From Prevotella sp. (GTDB lineage: Bacteria; Bacteroidota; Bacteroidia; Bacteroidales; Bacteroidaceae): a stretch of 64,000 nt of DNA. The notes beneath the pieces are model-generated. The model was not told the DNA's origin and did not search any database. It saw only the letters and a program-made list of their open reading frames with translations. The DNA lies in assembly GCA_017410365.1 (NCBI GenBank), contig JAFQQY010000037.1, positions 1 through 64,000 on the forward strand, written 5' to 3'. Shown piece after piece: positions 25,514 to 33,018 of the stretch. Numbering within the stretch: position 1 is the stretch's first letter; the number at the start of each line of letters is the position of its first letter. A program made the position numbers and the translations under genes.

Positions 25514-28500
25514 TTAGAATGTCAGATTAACACCCACTGTCCACTTGCGCAAAGCCGGATAGCGACCGAATGAGCCAGCCATTGGACTTGTGAAGTTGTC
25601 TGGATATGGGTTGTAGAAGTTAATCAGGTTCTGACCTGTCACATTGATACGAACATTATGTATGCCCCAACCTGCTGTCCATTCCTTTGGCAATGTGTAA
25701 GCCAAAGTTACACGACGAAGAGTAACGTTAGTGCTGCTTACTCTCCAGAAGCTTGAAGCAATAGAGTTTTCGGTGAAACCTGGGTTAGGATACTTAGCCT
25801 CACGGTTCTGTGCCTGAATTAGGTTGCCAGCACCGTCATAGATGTTCTGATATACGAATACGTCATCTGGATTCCAGAATGATGGCATGTTATTGTATGC
25901 AATATTGCCGAGACCTGAACGTGCATCAGATGGAAGCAATTCGTAACCACCCCAGCTTGCACCAAGCTGTGCTGTAAGAGAAAGTCCTTTCCACTCTGCA
26001 CCAAGGTTTGTTGTGAATCCATAAGGGTTAGAACGGTTAGAAAGCTGTACCTGGTCGTTGTCGTTGTCAACTATACCATCAGGACCTGCGTATGAACCGT
26101 CTGGTTGCTGTGCACCGCGAACATCCTTATAGATAAGCATACCCGGACGTACCTGATCCTTTGTCTTGCCTAAATAGCTTGTTATATTGTTTTCTGCGAA
26201 ATACTCTTCAATATCCTGATTGCTGCGGAACATACCCAAGCACTGCAAGCCCCAAAGACCTTGGTCTGTGCGGTCACCTTTCACAATCTGACGATAAAGA
26301 TACTCTGTTTCCCAGTCCATGTTCAGAACCTCGTTGTCACTGTAGCCAGTATTAATACCTACACGGTACTTGAAATCCTTGCCAATCTTGTCGCGCCATG
26401 TAAGGCTAAGCTCGTAACCCCAGTTATTCATCTCACCAAGGTTTACAGCAGCACTCTGTGTACCGATAGTAGAAGCCACATTCTGAGCGATATTCATCAA
26501 CATGTCGCGGTTCCACTCACGATAGTGATCGAATGTTACAGAAAGGCGGTTGTCGAGGAAACGTGCATCGATACCTATATTCATCTTATAACTCTTGTCC
26601 CAACCAACCTCTTGGTTAACAGCAGAATTGTTCTTATTGATAGTGATACGATTGCTTGAATCGTTGCCCATACCTTCACCGAATACAGTACCCCTATTGG
26701 CATCCTGTGCATATATCTGCATCCACTGCCAAGGTGCTGTGTTGTCACGACCAGTAAGACCGTAAGAAGCACGAATCTTCAAGAAGTCAGCCCACTTGAC
26801 ATTGTTCTTAAACCAGTCTTCCTCTGATATAATCCAACCTGCACTCAATGATGGGAAATAACCCCAACGATTATCCTTGTGGAACTTGGTAGAAGCATCT
26901 GCACGCATAACAAATTCCAACAGATAACGGCTATTCCATGCATAGTTAAGTCGGCCGATATATGAAAGAGAACCACTTTCAGCACGGGTAAATGTTGTTG
27001 ACATCTCACCTGTAGCAGAGTTGTACTGACCAGTTGTAAAACTGTATGGAGCCTCACGCTGACCTGTCAGATATTCGCTCTCTGCCTCAGACTTTTCTAT
27101 TGAGAACAGAGCACTAACATGATGCAGACCGAAATCGCGTGCATAATTGGCAGTAAAGTTCATCTGATAATTGTCTGTACGAGTCATGCTACGATATAGG
27201 TAGTTACCGTTACCAAGTGTCAGAGGAATAAAGTTACTATCTGCTAGATAATCGAAATCAGGATTATCACCAGCTGTCGGTGTGTAGAGATGATTACCGC
27301 TTCCATAACGATTTGTCATTTGGTATAGCTTGTATGCAGAACCATACTCATTACCCTTGGCATTGTTGATACTCTTTGAATAATTGAAACGTAAAGTCAA
27401 ACCTTTCAGAATTTCACTCCAACCAAAGTCGTAATTGATGCTTCCGCTAATATTTACATCTGAAGTGCGATTGCGCTTGTAGTCACCATTGTTCTGAAGA
27501 ACTGCAAAGTTGTAGTTCTGCTCTTGGTTTACGCTACCATTTGTAGGACCGTATGATGGAATCGGATTGCCGTTAACATACTCTGGCATGTAGTATGGAC
27601 GAGAAAGCAGAAGCTTATAGTCTTTCTCCTTGTTTGTTCCACCAGTCTTTACCAATGGAGCATCCTTCTTGCCATAGTTACCAGATACGGTCAAGTTAGC
27701 ACCAAGCCACTTGCTTACCTTTACGTCAACACCAGCACGGAAGTTCCAACGGTCGTAGTCGAGCTTGCCGAGATTACCCTCCTGGTCGAAGTAAGAAATT
27801 CCAGCAAAGTAGTTAACCTTGTCTGTTGCACCACTTACGTTGATGCTGTGGCGCATTGTAGTACCGGTTTCCCAATACTTGTCGAGCAAATCATAGTTAA
27901 GACTCTTCATTGCCTCAAGTTCGTCTGCCTGGAAGAAAGAGGTTGTCTTGTTCATTGAAGTATTTGTTGGGTCCTTAGCCTGCATAATGTTATACAGACG
28001 ACCATAGTTGTAGGCATCGAGCATTTTAGGACGAGCCACCTCATCAGTAAAACCGAACTGACCACTATAAGAGATGCGTGGAGCACCTACCTTACCCTTC
28101 TTTGTTGTAACGAGGATAACACCATTAGCTGCACGAGCACCGTAAACGGCAGCACTTGCATCCTTCAAGATAGAAATGCTTTCAACTTCTGATGCATCAA
28201 GATTATTAAATGCCTCTGCACCAAGATTTTGTGTTGAGTTACCAACCTTTATATCATTAGGATAGATGTATCCATCGATAACGAAAAGAGGTTGCTGTAC
28301 TACACTACCAATATCACCCATTGAGTTTGCAGAACGGATAGTAATGCGTGCATGTTCACCAGGGTGGCGAGACTCGCTCTGGTTAATTGATACACCATTT
28401 ACCAAGCCTATCAACGAACTGGCAAGGTCACCGTTTGCCAAATCTTGAATTTCCTCCATTGGCACTGTAACAACAGAACCTGTGAGGTGAGCCTTCTTCT

Positions 28501-28825
28501 GTGAAGCGTAACCAACGGCAACAACCTCCTGAAGGTCAGTATTACTTGCTGCAAGCTGGGCACGACCGCCAGTTGTAGTGATGTTCTTATAACCGATATA
28601 AGAAACTGTGAGCTTGCTCTTGGCCGGAACCTCTATCTTATAGTTTCCTTCCAAGTCGGTAACTACCGCCTTGTTAGTTCCTTCTAGTCTTACGGTAGCA
28701 CCAATTACCGGTTCACCGTTTTCGTCAACGACAGTTCCTTGAACCACGTTGCCGTTCTGAGCCATAGCAGGAGCAGCACAAGTAAGTGCCAGTCCGAATG
28801 CTAAAGTCTTTATATATTTTTTCAT
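25514..28825 (-). CDS. SusC/RagA family TonB-dependent outer-membrane transporter
   Basis: A 1103-residue importer. Signal peptide 1-22; a carboxypeptidase-regulatory-like beta-sandwich at ~28-105 (VVDENGEPVIGATVRLEGT); plug domain with the SusC signature ILKDASAAVYGARAANGVIL around 225-245; the 22-strand barrel fills the rest, ending in the usual hydrophobic VGVNLTF. It imports glycan fragments held by SusD, powered by TonB. It follows the surface lipoprotein gene by 25 nt and precedes susD, so these three form the core operon. Confidence 0.97.
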   Translation of the reverse strand: MKKYIKTLAFGLALTCAAPAMAQNGNVVQGTVVDENGEPVIGATVRLEGTNKAVVTDLEGNYKIEVPAKSKLTVSYIGYKNITTTGGRAQLAASNTDLQEVVAVGYASQKKAHLTGSVVTVPMEEIQDLANGDLASSLIGLVNGVSINQSESRHPGEHARITIRSANSMGDIGSVVQQPLFVIDGYIYPNDIKVGNSTQNLGAEAFNNLDASEVESISILKDASAAVYGARAANGVILVTTKKGKVGAPRISYSGQFGFTDEVARPKMLDAYNYGRLYNIMQAKDPTNTSMNKTTSFFQADELEAMKSLNYDLLDKYWETGTTMRHSINVSGATDKVNYFAGISYFDQEGNLGKLDYDRWNFRAGVDVKVSKWLGANLTVSGNYGKKDAPLVKTGGTNKEKDYKLLLSRPYYMPEYVNGNPIPSYGPTNGSVNQEQNYNFAVLQNNGDYKRNRTSDVNISGSINYDFGWSEILKGLTLRFNYSKSINNAKGNEYGSAYKLYQMTNRYGSGNHLYTPTAGDNPDFDYLADSNFIPLTLGNGNYLYRSMTRTDNYQMNFTANYARDFGLHHVSALFSIEKSEAESEYLTGQREAPYSFTTGQYNSATGEMSTTFTRAESGSLSYIGRLNYAWNSRYLLEFVMRADASTKFHKDNRWGYFPSLSAGWIISEEDWFKNNVKWADFLKIRASYGLTGRDNTAPWQWMQIYAQDANRGTVFGEGMGNDSSNRITINKNNSAVNQEVGWDKSYKMNIGIDARFLDNRLSVTFDHYREWNRDMLMNIAQNVASTIGTQSAAVNLGEMNNWGYELSLTWRDKIGKDFKYRVGINTGYSDNEVLNMDWETEYLYRQIVKGDRTDQGLWGLQCLGMFRSNQDIEEYFAENNITSYLGKTKDQVRPGMLIYKDVRGAQQPDGSYAGPDGIVDNDNDQVQLSNRSNPYGFTTNLGAEWKGLSLTAQLGASWGGYELLPSDARSGLGNIAYNNMPSFWNPDDVFVYQNIYDGAGNLIQAQNREAKYPNPGFTENSIASSFWRVSSTNVTLRRVTLAYTLPKEWTAGWGIHNVRINVTGQNLINFYNPYPDNFTSPMAGSFGRYPALRKWTVGVNLTF

Positions 28826-28850
28826 AATCGTTCTTTATTAGGTTTAGTTA

Positions 28851-30338
28851 TTATTCTGCAGATGGCAGCCAACGTGGGTCACCCGTTCCTATGATAGCCT
28901 GCTGGCATGATGGGTCAAGTGTAAAATCACCATTAGCAGGGTCAGCAAATACAGGAAGGAACTGGATATCTGTACCAGAATTGTCATAATTTGTTGGAGT
29001 ATCAAACTTCTCACCATCGTTCTGTACGTATGTGTTATTAGCGAATTCGGCAGTTTTCTGGTTCTGCTTTCCTGCCAAGAAACGACGTGCAACGCCTGAA
29101 GAACTACAGTTCCAGAAAATACAATTCTTCATTGTCCAGAAAGAAGATGTTTTTCCTGCAATACCATTGTAGTTGCCCCACTGACCATCCTTACATACAT
29201 TATAGAATGTACAGTTTGAATAAGTAATCTGATTGTCAATCCAACCGATTTCATTTTCTTTTGTTTGACTAATACCGAAACCACCATAGAATGCGAAATA
29301 CTTAGCCTGTCCCTCACCTGTGTTATAAATAGTTGAATTGTTCACGGTAAAACTTTGGATAAATCCACCACCCTTGTTTGTGCTAACATATCCAAGGCTC
29401 TTGCACTTGGCATCAGTTGTAGTTGCAAGCTGGATAACGCTATTGTCGATAAGAATTGTCTTTGGCATCCAAACGGCATAGTTGTTATCCCAATAGATAA
29501 ATGATTTAAGGTTGCTTACCTTACAATTAAGAACTGAAACAGGGTCTTGAATAACAAACATATTCCAGTCTGCACTCCATGCATTAACAACAATAGGAGA
29601 AACAACAGGCTCTTTGCTGCTAACGATAAGCCCTTCGTCCATTGCCTGACAATCAATATCAAGATACTTCAAGGTGAATCCCATCTGGATAATAAAGCCA
29701 GCATTTTCGCCTGTAAACTTAATCTTAGCAGGATTTGTCTTGCTTGTTGAACGCAATGTGAAAACATTAGCTCCGAAATCAATTGGACCAGAAACAACAT
29801 AATCTGCACCACCTTCCAAGTCAATGTTCAGGTTGCCTGTTGTATCAGCAGGTGCTGGATTTGCTGCAATCCACTCGCCAATGTCAGAACCAGCAGGTAT
29901 GCGGTTCCATGTCGGAGTAAATGTAGAGAATGCTACTTCTGTCGGATTTACATCAACAAGAGTATTTCCCTCGCCTGCAACAGTCAAGATTGTAAGTTTA
30001 TAGTTCACATCTTCCTCGCGTGAGAAAACAATAGAGCAACCATCTACAAGCGAGTCAGCCACAATAGGTGTTTCCTGCGATGTATCATACAATGATACAA
30101 CATAGCCATCAGCACCAGCAACTACTGGCCAAGAAACTGTTTGCGACTTACCATCAACACTCGGTGTGATGACAATACTTTCAGCTGATGGCGAAGATAA
30201 TTCCTGCCCTGTAACAGAGCTCCAACGCTCATCGTCATCATAACCATCATCGGCGCACGAACTCATCATCAGCGCACCTACTCCCAAAAGAGCGATACCA
30301 CAGAATCTAAGCTGTGAAATGAAATGATTTTTCTTCAT
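28851..30338 (-). CDS. surface lipoprotein of DUF4957/DUF5123 type
   Basis: A 495-residue lipoprotein with a lipobox ending in SSC at about residue 29. A fibronectin-III-like domain (~45-130) is followed by a beta-helix-like region (~165-495; VLNCKVSNLKSFIYWDN, NCTFYNVCKDGQWGNYNG, KNCIFWNCSSSGVARRF). Proteins of this build accompany SusCD pairs in pectin loci and are thought to bind or act on galacturonan at the cell surface; no catalytic residues can be assigned. It is the first gene of the SusCD core and may be read from the promoter of the isomerase-like gene. Confidence 0.82.
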   Translation of the reverse strand: MKKNHFISQLRFCGIALLGVGALMMSSCADDGYDDDERWSSVTGQELSSPSAESIVITPSVDGKSQTVSWPVVAGADGYVVSLYDTSQETPIVADSLVDGCSIVFSREEDVNYKLTILTVAGEGNTLVDVNPTEVAFSTFTPTWNRIPAGSDIGEWIAANPAPADTTGNLNIDLEGGADYVVSGPIDFGANVFTLRSTSKTNPAKIKFTGENAGFIIQMGFTLKYLDIDCQAMDEGLIVSSKEPVVSPIVVNAWSADWNMFVIQDPVSVLNCKVSNLKSFIYWDNNYAVWMPKTILIDNSVIQLATTTDAKCKSLGYVSTNKGGGFIQSFTVNNSTIYNTGEGQAKYFAFYGGFGISQTKENEIGWIDNQITYSNCTFYNVCKDGQWGNYNGIAGKTSSFWTMKNCIFWNCSSSGVARRFLAGKQNQKTAEFANNTYVQNDGEKFDTPTNYDNSGTDIQFLPVFADPANGDFTLDPSCQQAIIGTGDPRWLPSAE

Positions 30339-30380
30339 AAGTTTTACTTTTTAGGTTTATATTATTTATGTTTATTATTC

Positions 30381-30430
30381 TTTTAGGATTGCCTAGGGCT
30401 TCCTAGAACTTCCTAGAGCCTCCTAGCCCC
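30381..30430. repeat. gap-filling CCTAGAACTT/CCTAGAGCCT words
   Basis: Five copies of a 10-nt word built on CCTAG. The stop codon (minus strand TAG) and last codons of the isomerase-like gene, encoding GARRL, lie inside the repeat. The same family occurs at 54351-54402. Confidence 0.85.
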
Positions 30431-31294
30431 CTCTTGAAACACCTTTTTCAGATACCTAACGTTTGTTCCGAAGTTATGCTTCACATCACGCACCTTCTTA
30501 ACATCGCGCGAACGCTCTACAACGAGCCATCCGCTCCACCCCATCTTGTCGAGAGTCTGCTTAACCTTCAGCATATCCACACGCGGGTCATTGTCAAGCG
30601 TTACACTATCAGTCAGGGATGCATGAATCTGAGCAATGCGCTTCTTACCCAATTTCTTCAGTTCCTTGCATATATCCCTGCCTGCATCGGCATCATCCTG
30701 CATGTTGTAATACACCTTGATGCCCTCACTGTTTATTTCCTTCAGCAGTTTGATGGTCTGCTTTGCATCCAGTCCTGTACGGATGCCTATCACCATGCCA
30801 CGCTCACGAGCTAATTCGCCCATGTCGTGCAACTTCTGTACAAGCGTGTCGCGTGCGCCACCAGCCTTTTCCCAGTCGTGCCCGCTACCGCCCAATGGCA
30901 GGAATGCCACCTTAGCACCCATTATCTCCATGGTGTTCAGGCAGTCAAGAGCCAAGTCCTTGTGATTGTCGCGCTTGATGAGGTTCTGCGCAAAGAATCC
31001 CGACATAGCTACCGACGGCACTTGCACACCAAGCGAATCGGCGGTATGGCGGAATAGTTTCTGAAAATGCGGGTCACGGAGTTTATTGTCGAACAGGACA
31101 CGCTTGCCCAATCCGCCCATATCCATTTCCACACCGTCGGCACCGATTTGCTTTGTCAACTGAAACTCGCCCAACTTCTGGCGTTTCAGCATCATCCAAT
31201 CGCAGGCTGCCACTTGGTAGCGCTGCTGTGCAAAGCCATCTGTCGCCAGCAATAGCATGGCAAACAGCACGGTTAAGTACCTAAATTTCATCAA
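30413..31294 (-). CDS. exported sugar-phosphate isomerase/epimerase-like TIM barrel
   Basis: A 293-residue protein with a clear signal peptide (1-22, ending DGFAQQ) and a xylose-isomerase-like barrel of the AP endonuclease 2 family: GADGVEMDMGGLG, AKVAFLPLGGSG, ARERGMVIGIRTGLDAKQTI, YYNMQDDADAGRD, GWSGWLVVERSRD. Most family members are cytoplasmic; exported versions are frequent in Bacteroidota sugar loci, where substrate and reaction are mostly unknown. It lies at the upstream end of the SusCD operon and has its own promoter. The final residues come from the repeat in the gap. Confidence 0.85.
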   Translation of the reverse strand: MMKFRYLTVLFAMLLLATDGFAQQRYQVAACDWMMLKRQKLGEFQLTKQIGADGVEMDMGGLGKRVLFDNKLRDPHFQKLFRHTADSLGVQVPSVAMSGFFAQNLIKRDNHKDLALDCLNTMEIMGAKVAFLPLGGSGHDWEKAGGARDTLVQKLHDMGELARERGMVIGIRTGLDAKQTIKLLKEINSEGIKVYYNMQDDADAGRDICKELKKLGKKRIAQIHASLTDSVTLDNDPRVDMLKVKQTLDKMGWSGWLVVERSRDVKKVRDVKHNFGTNVRYLKKVFQEGARRL

Positions 31295-31355
31295 TTACTA
31301 ATAGTTTTCAGTTATTTATATAGCTATATATCGCCTATAAGACGAGTATCGATTG

Positions 31356-31386
31356 CAAATGTAATCAAAAATAACGAAAAAACAAT
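31356..31386 (-). promoter_or_regulatory. promoter of the isomerase-SusCD transcript
   Basis: On the minus strand: ATTG (31386-31383), 19 bases, TACATTTG (31363-31356), giving a start near 31350 and a leader of about 55 nt. It is the best candidate for driving 31294-23208. Confidence 0.6.
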
Positions 31387-31528
31387 AAAAATTATTTATT
31401 TTTGATTACAGCGGTCCGTATGTAAATAGTTTTCAACGAGCTAACCAGAACTGAAGTATCTATCAATATCTCTTTTATGGGAAACGACTGATTGGGGATT
31501 CCACCACGAAAAACTACACGTAATAATT

Positions 31529-31606
31529 AGTCCGAAGCAAGTTCGGACTGATAGTCCGTGCCGTTCGGACTGACAGTATGCGCCGTTCGGACTGACAGTC
31601 CGAACG
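31529..31606. repeat. three 22-nt tandem repeats with palindromic cores
   Basis: GTTCGGACTGAYAGT starts at 31541, 31563 and 31585, an exact 22-nt period. Copy 3 is a palindrome (GTTCGGACTGACAGTCCGAAC), and AGTCCGAA at 31529-31536 pairs with TTCGGACT at 31542-31549. The rest of the 476-bp gap between trpS and the isomerase-like gene is AT-rich and shows no gene; a 65-codon frame over the repeat is only its translation. Confidence 0.85.
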
Positions 31607-31710
31607 TCACGGACTGGATTCAACCCCCAATTAGTCATTAGAATTATTGCGGGGCTTCGAATATTCAGGGTACGTTGATTATTAATTCATCCAACGGGTA
31701 TTTTACGCAA

Positions 31711-31743
31711 AAAAAATAAGCGCATCCAAAGATTTGGACACGC
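31711..31743 (-). terminator. trpS terminator
   Basis: On the minus strand an 11-bp stem (GCGTGTCCAAA with TTTGGATGCGC, two G-U pairs) is followed by TTATTTTTTTT. It lies 28 bases after the trpS stop. Confidence 0.88.
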
Positions 31744-31770
31744 CTATTCAAATTATATTCACTTGTTGAT

Positions 31771-32859
31771 TTATTTATTTGCAAAGCGCTCTGCCTGACT
31801 GCGTATCAGTTCTGCGTCATCAAAATAGTTGATTTGCATTGCACGACGAACCTCATCCATGGTCTGTGCTGCGGTTTCACGAGCACGCTCTGTACCTTTT
31901 TTCAGGATATTATAGATTTCAGGGATGTCTTGTTCAAACTCCCTGCGGCGTATGCGCATAGGCTCGAGCATGTTGTTGAGGATGGTGTTGAGGAACTTCT
32001 TGCAAGTGCCGTCGCCTATTCCTCCACGTACATAGTGTTCCTTCAAATCATCAAGACTCTGGAACTCAGGCCAGTACTGTGCGAAATCATCGGGTGTTGA
32101 GAATGCCTCAAGATATGTAAATACGGCATTGCCTTCAAGATTGCCCGGTTCGTCCATGCTCATGCGAGGAGCACCGTTGCTCATCTTCTTAACCTTCTTC
32201 CATACATCGGCAGCAGAATCGCTGAGATAGATGCAGTTGCCAAGACTCTTGCTCATTTTCTCCTTGCCGTCGGTACCAGGCAGGCGGCGTGATGTAGCAT
32301 TGTCTGGAAGCATGATTTCTGGTTCTACGAGCACTTCAGCGTATGTCTGATTGAAACGGCGAACAAGTTCGCGTGTAACCTCAAGCATTGGTTCCTGGTC
32401 TTCACCAGCTGGCACAGTTGTTGCCTTGAACAGTGTGATGTCGGCAGCCTGACTCACTGGATAGCAGAAAAAACCAAGAGGAATGTTGGCCTCGAAGTTG
32501 CGCATCTTTATCTCTGTCTTCACCGTTGGGTTACGCTGTACGCGCGATACGGTGATGAGGTTCATGAGATAGGTTGTAAGTTCTGCCAACTCAGGAATCT
32601 GACTCTGCACGAACAATGTGCACTTTTCCGGGTCGAGACCTGCAGCCAAATAGTCGAGAGCCACCTCTATAAGGTTCTGACGAATCTTCTCCGGGTTGTC
32701 TGCATTATCTGTAAGAGCCTGTACATCGGCCATAAAGACGAACATCTTGTCGTAGTTGCCTTCATTCTGCAACTGTACACGGCGGCGCAAAGAACCGACA
32801 TAGTGTCCCAGGTGGAGCTTGCCTGTCGGGCGGTCGCCTGTCAAAATTATTTTTCCCAT
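31771..32859 (-). CDS. trpS: tryptophanyl-tRNA synthetase
   Basis: A 362-residue class I aminoacyl-tRNA synthetase that charges tRNA-Trp. The HIGH motif appears as HLGH at 16-19 and the KMSKS motif as KMSKSLGN around 205. Length and motif spacing fit the bacterial family. It stands alone between the pectin locus and the second PL1 gene, with its own promoter and terminator. Confidence 0.97.
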   Translation of the reverse strand: MGKIILTGDRPTGKLHLGHYVGSLRRRVQLQNEGNYDKMFVFMADVQALTDNADNPEKIRQNLIEVALDYLAAGLDPEKCTLFVQSQIPELAELTTYLMNLITVSRVQRNPTVKTEIKMRNFEANIPLGFFCYPVSQAADITLFKATTVPAGEDQEPMLEVTRELVRRFNQTYAEVLVEPEIMLPDNATSRRLPGTDGKEKMSKSLGNCIYLSDSAADVWKKVKKMSNGAPRMSMDEPGNLEGNAVFTYLEAFSTPDDFAQYWPEFQSLDDLKEHYVRGGIGDGTCKKFLNTILNNMLEPMRIRRREFEQDIPEIYNILKKGTERARETAAQTMDEVRRAMQINYFDDAELIRSQAERFANK

Positions 32860-32879
32860 TGTTGTTTGTTTTATTTATT

Positions 32880-32940
32880 ATGAGCCTTATAAGACTCATT
32901 AGCCCCATGAGGCTAATGAAACTAATAAGGCCTAAGGGCA
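32880..32940. repeat. gap-filling GGCTCATAA-type words in the trpS leader
   Basis: About six degenerate copies of the 9-10 nt words seen at 9468-9584 (GAGCCTTATAAGACTCATTAG and variants) lie inside the trpS 5' leader, between promoter and start codon, so they are transcribed. Confidence 0.75.
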
Positions 32941-32968
32941 AAAGCCCCGCCACCTTTAATTTGAGTTG

Positions 32969-33000
32969 CAAAGGTAATACTTTTTGCTGTTTCTGCCAAA
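32969..33000 (-). promoter_or_regulatory. trpS promoter
   Basis: On the minus strand: TTTG (33000-32997), 20 bases, TACCTTTG (32976-32969). Predicted leader of about 100 nt. Confidence 0.75.
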
Positions 33001-33018
33001 TAATATTACGAATACAAA

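Noticed and set aside
31541..31606. CRISPR array
   Set aside because: Three 22-nt units follow each other without unique spacers, and no cas gene is nearby.
31441..31638. 65-codon minus-strand frame over the 22-nt repeats
   Set aside because: The product is mostly repeat translation and there is no promoter or family resemblance.
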